From assembly GCA_009779455.1 (NCBI GenBank), contig WREG01000159.1:1-5076 (forward strand): DNA of 5,076 bases. Reading direction: 5' to 3'. Of this stretch, positions 1 to 5,076 are shown in pieces. The position numbers and the translations under genes were made by a program. How positions within the stretch are numbered: the stretch's first letter is position 1; every line of letters begins with the position of its first letter. Source of the stretch: Oscillospiraceae bacterium (lineage in GTDB: Bacteria > Bacillota > Clostridia > Oscillospirales > Acutalibacteraceae). The notes beneath the pieces are model-generated. The model searched no databases, was not told where the DNA came from, and saw only the letters and a program-made list of their open reading frames with translations.

Positions 1-1
1 G

Positions 2-1447
2 ATAGGCGTGCCTTCCATGATAACGCGCACGTCCGGTGATATCAGGAACATACAGGACATGGTGCTCAGCGCCCTGCGTATAATAGTCCCCGCGCCCGTA
101 ATGCTCGTCGGCGGCATTGCAATGGCCGTAGCGATGAACCCCGAACTCGCGAAAATACTGCTCGTTATAATCCCCATAATAGTTGTTATCGTGCTTATCG
201 TGGCTAAATTCGCGATCCCTATCTTTAAAAAGCTCCAAAGGCTTACTGACGCCCTTAACCAGGTAATGCGCGAAAAACTGAGCGGCATACGAGTTATAAA
301 GGCGTTCAACCGCACCGAGTATGAGGACGGGCGATTCAAGGCGACCAACTTTGAGCTTACCTCCATAACATTAAAAGTGCAGCGGATATTCGCCGCGTTT
401 ATGCCCGTTGCAATTCTGGCGGGGTTTTCGCTGATGCTTTTCATCATGTGGAAAATGGGCATAAAATTAAATGCCCTTGACCCGGCAATCGACAGTGAGA
501 AGCTGGAGATAGTGCAGACACTGGGCAATACGACGGCTTTTATTACATATATAGCAATTGTCATAAGCGCGGTGTCAATGGCCGCAGGAATGTTTATCCA
601 AATCCCCAAAGCCGCCATTTCAGCGAAAAGGCTGCGCGAAGTTTTCGATATGGTCCCGGATATAAAAGAAAGCGAAACCCCTATAGAGTTTAACAGGGAT
701 AAGCGGGGGGACCTTGATTTTAAAAACGTCTGCTTTAAATACCCGGGCGAAGAAAAATCAATATTGTCGGACATTAGCTTTTCGTCGAAAAAAGGCGAGA
801 TAACGGCCATAATCGGCGGCACCGGCAGCGGGAAAACCACGCTTATCAGCCTTATCCCCCGGCTTTACGACATAACGGAGGGCGAAATATATTTGGGCGG
901 GGTGAGTATCAGGGATATCCCCCTTAAAACGCTGCATTCCAAAATCGCATACATACCGCAAAAAGCCTTCCTTTTCAGCGGCACAATAGCCGACAACCTC
1001 CGATACGGAAAGGAGGACGCAACGGAATATGAAATGGACAAAGCCCTTGAAATAGCACAGGCGAAAAATTTCGTCATGAAGATGGAAGAGGGCAAGGAAA
1101 GCCTTGTGTCCCAAAGCGGGGCAAACCTTTCAGGCGGGCAGAGGCAAAGGCTTGCCATAGCAAGGGCCATTATTAAAAAATCGGATATATGCATTTTCGA
1201 CGACAGCTTTTCCGCCCTTGATCTCGCAACGGATTCGCGGCTCAGGGCGGCCATACGCGAAAACCTCGCGGATACCAATGTGATTATAGTCGCCCAGCGC
1301 GTAGGCACCGTTTTGGACGCAGACAGGATAATCGTCATGGACGGGGGGCGCGCAGTGGGCATGGGGAAGCACCGTGATTTGATTGAAACATGCGGGGTAT
1401 ACAGGGAAATCGTGTCGTCCCAGCTGTCGGAGGAGGCATTGTTATGA
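2..1447 (+). CDS. ABC exporter subunit A (TMD-NBD fusion) with degenerate ATP site, 5'-truncated by window edge
   Basis: Half-transporter of the ABC exporter superfamily, with a membrane domain fused to an ATPase domain. It should act in the cytoplasmic membrane as a heterodimer with the next gene product. The frame is open to the left edge, and its first residues (PSMITRTSGDI) match the conserved cytoplasmic stretch after TM2. TM1-2 and roughly 110 residues are therefore missing, and the GTG at 8 is not the start. Four hydrophobic segments (TM3-6) follow, with an intracellular helix containing KAFNRTEYEDG between TM4 and TM5. The ATPase domain shows Walker A GGTGSGKT (815-838), a Q-loop (YIPQKAF), signature LSGGQ (1127-1141) and Walker B CIFDD. 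The catalytic Glu is Asp (codon 1202-1204) and the switch His is Gln (codon 1295-1297, VAQR). These changes match the non-catalytic subunit of heterodimeric exporters such as TM287, LmrC and BmrC. Substrate unknown; drug or lipid export is a family-level guess. The stop overlaps the next start (ATGA). Confidence 0.93.
   Translation: MGVPSMITRTSGDIRNIQDMVLSALRIIVPAPVMLVGGIAMAVAMNPELAKILLVIIPIIVVIVLIVAKFAIPIFKKLQRLTDALNQVMREKLSGIRVIKAFNRTEYEDGRFKATNFELTSITLKVQRIFAAFMPVAILAGFSLMLFIMWKMGIKLNALDPAIDSEKLEIVQTLGNTTAFITYIAIVISAVSMAAGMFIQIPKAAISAKRLREVFDMVPDIKESETPIEFNRDKRGDLDFKNVCFKYPGEEKSILSDISFSSKKGEITAIIGGTGSGKTTLISLIPRLYDITEGEIYLGGVSIRDIPLKTLHSKIAYIPQKAFLFSGTIADNLRYGKEDATEYEMDKALEIAQAKNFVMKMEEGKESLVSQSGANLSGGQRQRLAIARAIIKKSDICIFDDSFSALDLATDSRLRAAIRENLADTNVIIVAQRVGTVLDADRIIVMDGGRAVGMGKHRDLIETCGVYREIVSSQLSEEALL
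1429..1436 (+). promoter_or_regulatory. Ribosome binding site for ABC subunit B
   Basis: GGAGGAGG lies inside the last codons of subunit A, 7 nt before the ATG at 1444. It fixes that ATG as the start of subunit B, although the frame stays open further upstream. Together with the 4-bp ATGA overlap it points to translational coupling and similar amounts of the two subunits. Confidence 0.9.
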
Positions 1448-3396
1448 AGAACAAAAAGGAAAAGAAAAATAAGCATAATGACATATTCATGCCTCCCGAA
1501 ATATATGCCGAAAGCCCCGAAAAACAGGCGGAAAGGGAAAAAAGGCAGGCGAAATACGCTTCATACAGGAACAAGCGCAAAAACGAGGAGAAACCCAAGA
1601 GCGCCAAGGGTACGCTGCTGCGTTTGCTGTCGCTCATGAAGCCGTATGTTTTCAAAATGTCCTTTGTGGTCGCGGCGGCGTGCGCGGGCACGCTTTTGAG
1701 CGTATACACCCCGCGCCTGGCGGGCGACGTCATTGACGCTTTGAGCGAGCTTATTAACGTAAAACTCGCGGGGCAGGAAATGGATTTTTCCATTTCCATT
1801 TTCCTGACAAAATTTATCTATATGTTCATAATTTATCTAACCTCGTCCGTTTTAAGTTTTATACAGATATTCATCCTCACGGGCGTCACCCAAAAGCTCG
1901 TCTGCGGCCTGCGCGAACAGGTCAACGCCAAAACCTCGAGAGTCCCGCTGAAATATTTCGACGGGACCGCCAAGGGCGAAATTCTGAGCAAGATAATGAA
2001 CGACTGCGACAATATCAGCAGCAGCCTGCAAAGCAACATCACTACGGTCGCGACTTCGACCATACAGGTTATAGGCGTGCTTTATATGATGTTCAAAATA
2101 AGCCCGACCCTTACGATGCTGCCCATAGGGCTTGTGCCGCTCAGCGCGTTTATCGCGTATAAAATTTCGAGAAAATCGAAAAAATGGTTCAAGCTGCATT
2201 GGGACAGGCTCGGCGAGCTCAACGGGCATATCGAGGAGATGTATACGGGGCATAACATTGTAAAAATATTCAACCGTCAAAAAAAGACAACGGAGGAATT
2301 CAACGATATAGCCGACGATTTATACCACGTCACAAAAAAAGCCAACTTTATCTCGGGGATGGTCAGCCCGTTCCTGCATTTCGTAAACCAGCTGGGTTTC
2401 GTAGGGCTTTGTTATTTCGGAAGCAAAAGGATAATAAAAACGGCAAATATGAGCAACGCTTTCTCGCTGGGCACCCTTGTGTCGTTCTTTTCCTATTCCT
2501 CCATGTTCAGCAGCCCGATAAACCATATAGCGTCGATAATCAACAGCATACAGTCCACCCTCGCCTCAGCCGAGAGGATTTTCAGCCTTTTGGACGAAGA
2601 GGAAGAACCCGCGGACAACCCCGTACACACAATAGAGCGCTCAAAAGGGCAGGTTGAGTTTAAGGACGTGTCTTTCCGCTACATAGAGGAAAAACCGCTT
2701 ATCGACAGCATGAACATAAAAGTGGAGACAGGGCAGCTTGTTGCGCTGGTGGGACCGACAGGCTCGGGCAAAACCACTTTCGTGAACCTGCTCATGCGCT
2801 TTTACGACGTGCGCCGGGGGGGCATTATGGTTGACGGGATTGATATCCGCGAAATCTCGCGCCACAATTTAAGAAGCATTTTCGGCATGGTCCTGCAGGA
2901 CACATGGCTTTTCAAAGGCACTATAAAGGCCAATATAGCCTATGGGCGCGACGGCGCTTCCGACGAAGAAATTGTCGAAGCGGCGAAAGCGGCAAGAATA
3001 CACGATTTCATAGAATCCCTCCCCGACGGCTACGAAACGGAGCTTAAAGAGGAAGGCTCAAACGTTTCGGGCGGCCAGCGGCAGCTTATCACCATAGCCA
3101 GGGCGATTTTAGCCGACCCCGCCATACTTATACTCGACGAAGCCACAAGCTCCGTTGACACCAGGACGGAGCTGCAAATCCAGGAAGCGATGAAAACCCT
3201 TATGAAGGATCGGACAAACTTCATCATAGCCCACAGGCTTTCGACCATAAAGAACGCGGACAATATACTGGTAATCCGCAAAGGGACTATAGTCGAACAG
3301 GGGACGCACAAGGGCCTTATGGAATATGACAGCTTCTACGCGTCCCTTTACAACAGCCAGTATATGGGCGGGATACCCCCGGAGGATCCGGAATAA
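1444..3396 (+). CDS. ABC exporter subunit B (TMD-NBD fusion), catalytic half
   Basis: Complete 650-residue half-transporter, the partner of the preceding gene. Residues 1-56 are a charged, Lys- and Glu-rich cytoplasmic extension with no signal peptide. The six-helix membrane domain follows (about 68-375), with TM1 around 70-90, and then the family-typical stretch INSIQSTLASAERIFSLLD (366-384). The ATPase domain has Walker A GPTGSGKT (437-444, Lys443), Q-loop Gln485, signature VSGGQ (541-545), Walker B LILDE with catalytic Glu566, and switch His597 (IAHR). It therefore supplies the hydrolysing Walker A and B motifs, paired with the canonical LSGGQ of subunit A. Its own signature, with Val for Leu, faces the degenerate site of subunit A. 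Length is slightly above the usual 570-620 because of the N-terminal extension. The start is set by the ribosome binding site at 1429-1436. Heterodimeric multidrug or lipid exporter is the best description; the substrate cannot be read from sequence. Confidence 0.95.
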   Translation: MKNKKEKKNKHNDIFMPPEIYAESPEKQAEREKRQAKYASYRNKRKNEEKPKSAKGTLLRLLSLMKPYVFKMSFVVAAACAGTLLSVYTPRLAGDVIDALSELINVKLAGQEMDFSISIFLTKFIYMFIIYLTSSVLSFIQIFILTGVTQKLVCGLREQVNAKTSRVPLKYFDGTAKGEILSKIMNDCDNISSSLQSNITTVATSTIQVIGVLYMMFKISPTLTMLPIGLVPLSAFIAYKISRKSKKWFKLHWDRLGELNGHIEEMYTGHNIVKIFNRQKKTTEEFNDIADDLYHVTKKANFISGMVSPFLHFVNQLGFVGLCYFGSKRIIKTANMSNAFSLGTLVSFFSYSSMFSSPINHIASIINSIQSTLASAERIFSLLDEEEEPADNPVHTIERSKGQVEFKDVSFRYIEEKPLIDSMNIKVETGQLVALVGPTGSGKTTFVNLLMRFYDVRRGGIMVDGIDIREISRHNLRSIFGMVLQDTWLFKGTIKANIAYGRDGASDEEIVEAAKAARIHDFIESLPDGYETELKEEGSNVSGGQRQLITIARAILADPAILILDEATSSVDTRTELQIQEAMKTLMKDRTNFIIAHRLSTIKNADNILVIRKGTIVEQGTHKGLMEYDSFYASLYNSQYMGGIPPEDPE

Positions 3397-3432
3397 TGCT
3401 GATCTCATACTAATCTCAGTTTAAAATATAGC

Positions 3433-3471
3433 AAAAACCCGGCGCTGTCGATATAAGAACCGACAGCGCCG
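3433..3471 (-). terminator. Rho-independent terminator, minus strand
   Basis: A perfect 11-bp GC-rich stem (CGGCGCTGTCG at 3440-3450 with CGACAGCGCCG at 3461-3471) encloses a 10-nt loop. On the minus strand the stem is followed after two bases by TTTTT (3433-3437) and then more AT-rich sequence, the classic intrinsic terminator layout. On the plus strand the stem is followed by AATGAACTTT, a poor tract, so it may only partly stop transcription from the ABC operon. It closes whatever is transcribed leftward from the promoter-like sequence at 3793-3821, or reads through from rpiB. Confidence 0.82.
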
Positions 3472-3472
3472 A

Positions 3473-3567
3473 ATGAACTTTCCCCGCAGCAAGACTGCGG
3501 GGTATCAAAAGGTTTTTGACATTATATTACCCGTCCCAAGGGACGCGGTATTATCCCGAAAGTTCAT
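3473..3567. repeat. 95-bp palindromic element with 10-bp terminal inverted repeats and two internal hairpins
   Basis: The ends are perfect inverted repeats, ATGAACTTTC (3473-3482) and GAAAGTTCAT (3558-3567). Inside are an 8-bp hairpin (CCCCGCAG at 3482-3489 with CTGCGGGG at 3495-3502, loop CAAGA) and a second near-palindrome centred on 3538 (CGTCCC, AA, GGGACG), extended by TACC pairing with GGTA across one unpaired C. The arrangement resembles REP- or MITE-like intergenic repeats. It carries no coding sequence and I see no convincing target duplication. It lies between the stop of the remnant frame (3588) and the minus-strand terminator, as if inserted into a 3' untranslated region. Only one copy is visible, so calling it a dispersed repeat is inference. 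Confidence 0.5.
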
Positions 3568-3587
3568 AATGAAAATTCAAGAAAAGA

Positions 3588-3767
3588 TTAATTCAACCCG
3601 AACATACTGAGGATAAACTGCCATATGCGGCAGAAGAAACAGGCTATTTTGTCAAAGAAAGAATCCCCGTGGTTATGCTTGTCGCAGCAGCCGCAGGATA
3701 TGGGAGGCGGCTGTACAACCAACAGCCCGTCTACATCGCACTGGCCATCTTCATTGTAACCGGCCGC
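3588..3767 (-). pseudogene. Headless C-terminal tail of a clostridial surface/secreted protein
   Basis: A 59-codon minus-strand frame runs from just after an in-frame TGA (3768-3770) to TAA (3588-3590). It has no ATG before the sixth residue from its end, and no ribosome binding site. It begins AAGYNEDGQCDVDG, then has a Pro-rich linker (VVQPPP), a Cys/His cluster CGCCDKHNHG, and a hydrophobic amphipathic end FFDKIACFFCRIWQF finishing in SMFGLN. From memory this order (DGxCDxC-like element, CxxCxKxH, then FFxxIxxFFxRI...FG) is the C-terminal tail found on many large secreted or surface proteins of Clostridia, whose role is unclear. The body of the protein is absent, so I read this as a 3' remnant left by a deletion with a junction near 3760-3775. 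Alternatives are a small protein started at an internal TTG, or a chance frame. The exactly opposed plus-strand frame is also open but looks like a shadow. Confidence 0.55.
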
Positions 3768-3792
3768 TCAATATAGAAAATTTGACAATTAG

Positions 3793-3821
3793 ATGCTATC
3801 AAAACTTTTTCTTTTTGTCAA
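3793..3821 (-). promoter_or_regulatory. Sigma-A-type promoter, minus strand
   Basis: On the minus strand a perfect -35 TTGACA (3816-3821) is followed after exactly 17 bp, A-rich, by TAGCAT (3793-3798), which keeps four of six -10 bases including the key TA and final T. Transcription would start near 3786 and run leftward through the headless frame to the terminator at 3440-3471, about 345 nt. TTGACAA at the -35 is mirrored by TTGTCAA just downstream of the -10 (3782-3788), a 7-bp inverted repeat that could be an operator or chance. It is probably the original promoter of the lost surface-protein gene. Confidence 0.5.
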
Positions 3822-3860
3822 TATAATGTTATGAAAATTCATCTATATATTATCCCCATA

Positions 3861-4307
3861 TCATAATTCGCAATTTTCAATCCCTTCCATCTGCCCTATC
3901 CTCCGCCTATGCCGCTCCCCCCCGTCAAAGGTTGTATTAAGGAAAATATCGACAAGCTTTGCGGCGGTTTCGCTGCCCGTCACCCTGCCGCCGAGGCAAA
4001 GGACGTTCGCGTCGTTATGCACCCTCACAAGCCGCGCCACATCCTCCGAATAGCAGACGGCGGCCCGTATCCCCTTGAATTTATTGGCGGCGATGGATAT
4101 ACCCACCCCCGTGCCGCAGCATAATATGCCTTTTTCGCACTCTCCCGCCGTGATTTTTTCGCAGGCGGTTTTTGCAATAAGGGGATAATCGACCGATTCG
4201 GGCGAAAAAGCCCCGCAGTCGATATAACCGATACCGTTTCCCTCAAAATATTCTTTGATTTTTTCTTTCAGTTCATATCCCGCGTGGTCGGAGGCCAGAG
4301 CTATCAT
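3861..4307 (-). CDS. rpiB: Ribose-5-phosphate isomerase B
   Basis: Cytoplasmic enzyme of the non-oxidative pentose phosphate pathway that interconverts ribose-5-phosphate and ribulose-5-phosphate. The 148-residue product matches the RpiB/LacAB family in length (E. coli RpiB is 149) and motifs: N-terminal ALASDHAG (3-10), SVDYP (38-42), and the active-site loop CCGTGVGISIAANK (63-76) with catalytic Cys64. HNDANVL (97-103) holds the ring-opening His97, GGRV (106-109) follows, and Arg132 and Arg136 near the end are candidate phosphate ligands. The ATG at 4307 was chosen because the product then begins as the family does and AAAGG lies 9 nt upstream; the ATG at 4346 would add 13 unrelated residues encoded by an inverted repeat. 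LacA/LacB (galactose-6-phosphate isomerase) share the fold, but the neighbours show no lactose genes and one stand-alone gene favours RpiB. Allose-6-phosphate activity is possible. It lies downstream of and in line with the methyltransferase gene. Confidence 0.95.
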   Translation of the reverse strand: MIALASDHAGYELKEKIKEYFEGNGIGYIDCGAFSPESVDYPLIAKTACEKITAGECEKGILCCGTGVGISIAANKFKGIRAAVCYSEDVARLVRVHNDANVLCLGGRVTGSETAAKLVDIFLNTTFDGGERHRRRIGQMEGIENCEL

Positions 4308-4316
4308 ATATATCAA

Positions 4317-4321
4317 CCTTT
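4317..4321 (-). promoter_or_regulatory. Ribosome binding site for rpiB
   Basis: AAAGG on the minus strand, within GAAAGGTTG, lies 9 nt before the ATG at 4305-4307. It decides the rpiB start against the in-frame ATG at 4344-4346, which has no such sequence and lies in the inverted repeat. Confidence 0.75.
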
Positions 4322-4332
4322 CTTTTTTATAA

Positions 4333-4372
4333 AATGCATAATTCATGATTCATAATTTATGAATTATGCATT
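4333..4372. repeat. 14-bp AT-rich inverted repeat with iterated ATTCAT/ATGAAT
   Basis: AATGCATAATTCAT (4333-4346) and ATGAATTATGCATT (4359-4372) are perfect inverted repeats around a 12-nt centre. The hexamer ATTCAT occurs twice (4341-4346, 4348-4353) and its complement ATGAAT twice (4359-4364, 4373-4378). The right arm reaches the stop codon of the methyltransferase gene (4371-4373), and a further 14-bp palindrome TTGAATTAATTCAA lies at 4380-4393 inside its last codons. It lacks a T-tract, so it is not a standard terminator. It may stabilise or separate the two transcripts. Such ATTCAT-type palindromes are, from memory, common intergenic repeats in Clostridia. Confidence 0.7.
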
Positions 4373-5076
4373 ATGAATTTTGAATTAATTCAAACAGTGT
4401 CGGTTTGAAGCTGAATTCTTCCATCAAAACCAAAGCTTCTTTCATATATTGCGTGTTTTCAACGGGCCTGTGGCCCGTGTTTACGGCCCGTATCAATATG
4501 TTCTTCGGCGTATGCTCGAAATCCACAAACTCCAGCAATTGCGTTTTATAGCCGCAATGCTCCAGCAGATTGGCGCGGATGGCGTCCGTCATGAGGGCGG
4601 CGGCTCTCTCTTTTATTATACCATAGCGGGTCAAGATTTTAAATTTTTCCGTATCCATCTGCCCGTTCAGCTCGTGCTGGCAGCACGGGACGGCGAAAAT
4701 GTATTTCACACCCCATTTGACCGCGTTATATAAGGCGCAATCCGTGGCGGTATCGCAGGCATGGAGCGATATGACCATATCCACGGGTTTTTCGTGATTA
4801 TAACCGCTTATGTCCCCAATTTCAAACTTCAGTTTTTCATAGCCGTATTTTTCGGCGGTTTCATTGCATTTTTCGATAACGTCCGCCTTTAAGTCAAGCC
4901 CCGTGATATTTACGTCGATCTTTTTGATAAAAGTAAAGTAATAATATATTACAAAAGTCAAATAAGATTTTCCGCAGCCGAAATCTATTATATGTAGCGG
5001 CCTGTCTTTATCTTTTACAACATCGCCGATCATTTCAAGGAAGCGGTTTATCTGCCTGAATTTGTCATATTTCGCC
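4371..5076 (-). CDS. SAM-dependent methyltransferase (Methyltransf_32-like), N-terminus beyond window edge
   Basis: Class I Rossmann-fold methyltransferase using S-adenosylmethionine. The frame is open through the right edge: before the Met at 5031-5033 it reads AKYDKFRQINRFLE, which looks like conserved protein, so the real start is outside the window. Counting from that Met, the SAM-binding motif I is IIDFGCGKSYLTF (15-27), the acidic end of strand 2 is GLDLK (45-49), ISLHACDTATD is at 88-98, VPCCQHEL at 115-122 and HTPKNILIRAV at 174-184. The HACDTATD and PCCQ motifs point to the PF13679-type group, which includes METTL25/RRNAD1-like proteins. An RNA substrate is plausible but not shown, and no specific base or position can be named. 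The Cys pair in PCCQ may be structural or metal-binding. The last residues (ELIQNS) are encoded by AT-rich palindromic sequence. It reads in line into rpiB, 63 bp away, and may share a transcript with it. Confidence 0.88.
   Translation of the reverse strand, partial: AKYDKFRQINRFLEMIGDVVKDKDRPLHIIDFGCGKSYLTFVIYYYFTFIKKIDVNITGLDLKADVIEKCNETAEKYGYEKLKFEIGDISGYNHEKPVDMVISLHACDTATDCALYNAVKWGVKYIFAVPCCQHELNGQMDTEKFKILTRYGIIKERAAALMTDAIRANLLEHCGYKTQLLEFVDFEHTPKNILIRAVNTGHRPVENTQYMKEALVLMEEFSFKPTLFELIQNS

Larger units (their letters stand above)
3397..3860. other. Convergent intergenic region without an intact gene
   Basis: This 464-bp gap separates the converging ABC operon and rpiB. Read on the minus strand it holds a promoter-like sequence, a headless coding remnant, a palindromic element and an intrinsic terminator, each listed separately. 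I see no intact gene on either strand, no RNA gene I recognise, and no clear T-tailed terminator for the plus-strand ABC operon. The 44 bp straight after the ABC stop and the roughly 40 bp next to the rpiB stop are plain AT-rich sequence. Confidence 0.8.

Noticed and set aside
8..10. GTG as the start of the first ABC gene
   Set aside because: The frame is open to the window edge and the encoded residues are in the middle of the membrane domain, with TM1-2 missing, so this is an internal valine.
865..1476. Long minus-strand open frame opposite the ABC subunit A gene
   Set aside because: It is the antisense shadow of a clearly conserved ATPase domain; its product is low-complexity and Ser/Arg-rich with no family features.
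3482..3502. CCCCGCAG hairpin as the plus-strand terminator of the ABC operon
   Set aside because: The stem is followed by TATCAAAAGG before any T-run, so it lacks the U-tract placement needed; it is better explained as part of the palindromic element.
3569..3610. 13-codon plus-strand frame beginning ATGAAAATTCAA
   Set aside because: It has no ribosome binding site, is very short, and its start lies in the direct repeat; nothing supports translation.
3573..3776. Plus-strand open frame opposite the surface-protein tail, with hydrophobic stretches (VVMLVAAAAGYG, YIALAIFIV)
   Set aside because: It is codon-for-codon antisense to the minus frame, has no ribosome binding site or early ATG, and resembles no family I know, while the minus frame shows a recognisable module order.
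3822..3827. TATAAT on the plus strand as a promoter -10
   Set aside because: No -35-like sequence lies at a suitable distance, and no plus-strand gene follows.
4308..4346. Longer rpiB starting at the ATG at 4346
   Set aside because: The extra 13 residues come from the inverted repeat, have no family counterpart, and the ribosome binding site fits the ATG at 4307.

Overview
The window looks like chromosomal DNA of a low-to-moderate-GC Gram-positive bacterium, most likely of class Clostridia. This is inferred from strong AGGAGG-type ribosome binding sites, heavy use of ATA (Ile) and AGG (Arg) codons, a paired ABC exporter of a type common in Firmicutes, AT-rich palindromic intergenic repeats, and a small cysteine-containing reading frame that resembles the C-terminal tails of clostridial surface proteins. 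No species can be named.

Positions 1-3396 (+ strand) hold a two-gene operon for a heterodimeric ABC exporter. The first gene enters from the left edge without its start and ends at 1447. The second (1444-3396) overlaps it by an ATGA and has a strong ribosome binding site inside the first gene. The first subunit lacks the catalytic glutamate (Asp instead) and the switch histidine (Gln instead). The second has both, but its signature reads VSGGQ. The pair should therefore have one degenerate and one catalytic ATP site, as in TM287/288, LmrCD and BmrCD.

Positions 3397-3860 hold no intact gene. On the minus strand this stretch reads, in order: a promoter-like sequence (3793-3821), a 59-codon frame with no start codon that looks like the 3' end of a lost surface-protein gene (3588-3767), a 95-bp palindromic element (3473-3567), and a strong intrinsic terminator (3440-3471). 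It could still yield a transcript of about 345 nt.

Positions 3861-5076 (- strand) hold rpiB (ribose-5-phosphate isomerase B, complete) and, upstream of it, the C-terminal part of a SAM-dependent methyltransferase that runs off the right edge. They point the same way, separated by 63 bp that contain an AT-rich 14-bp inverted repeat. The ABC operon and this group converge on the intergenic region. There is no obvious functional link between exporter, isomerase and methyltransferase. I see no tRNA, rRNA, CRISPR array, transposase or phage gene. I found no convincing new system; the headless surface-protein tail between its own promoter and terminator, and the palindromic element beside it, are the most unusual things here.
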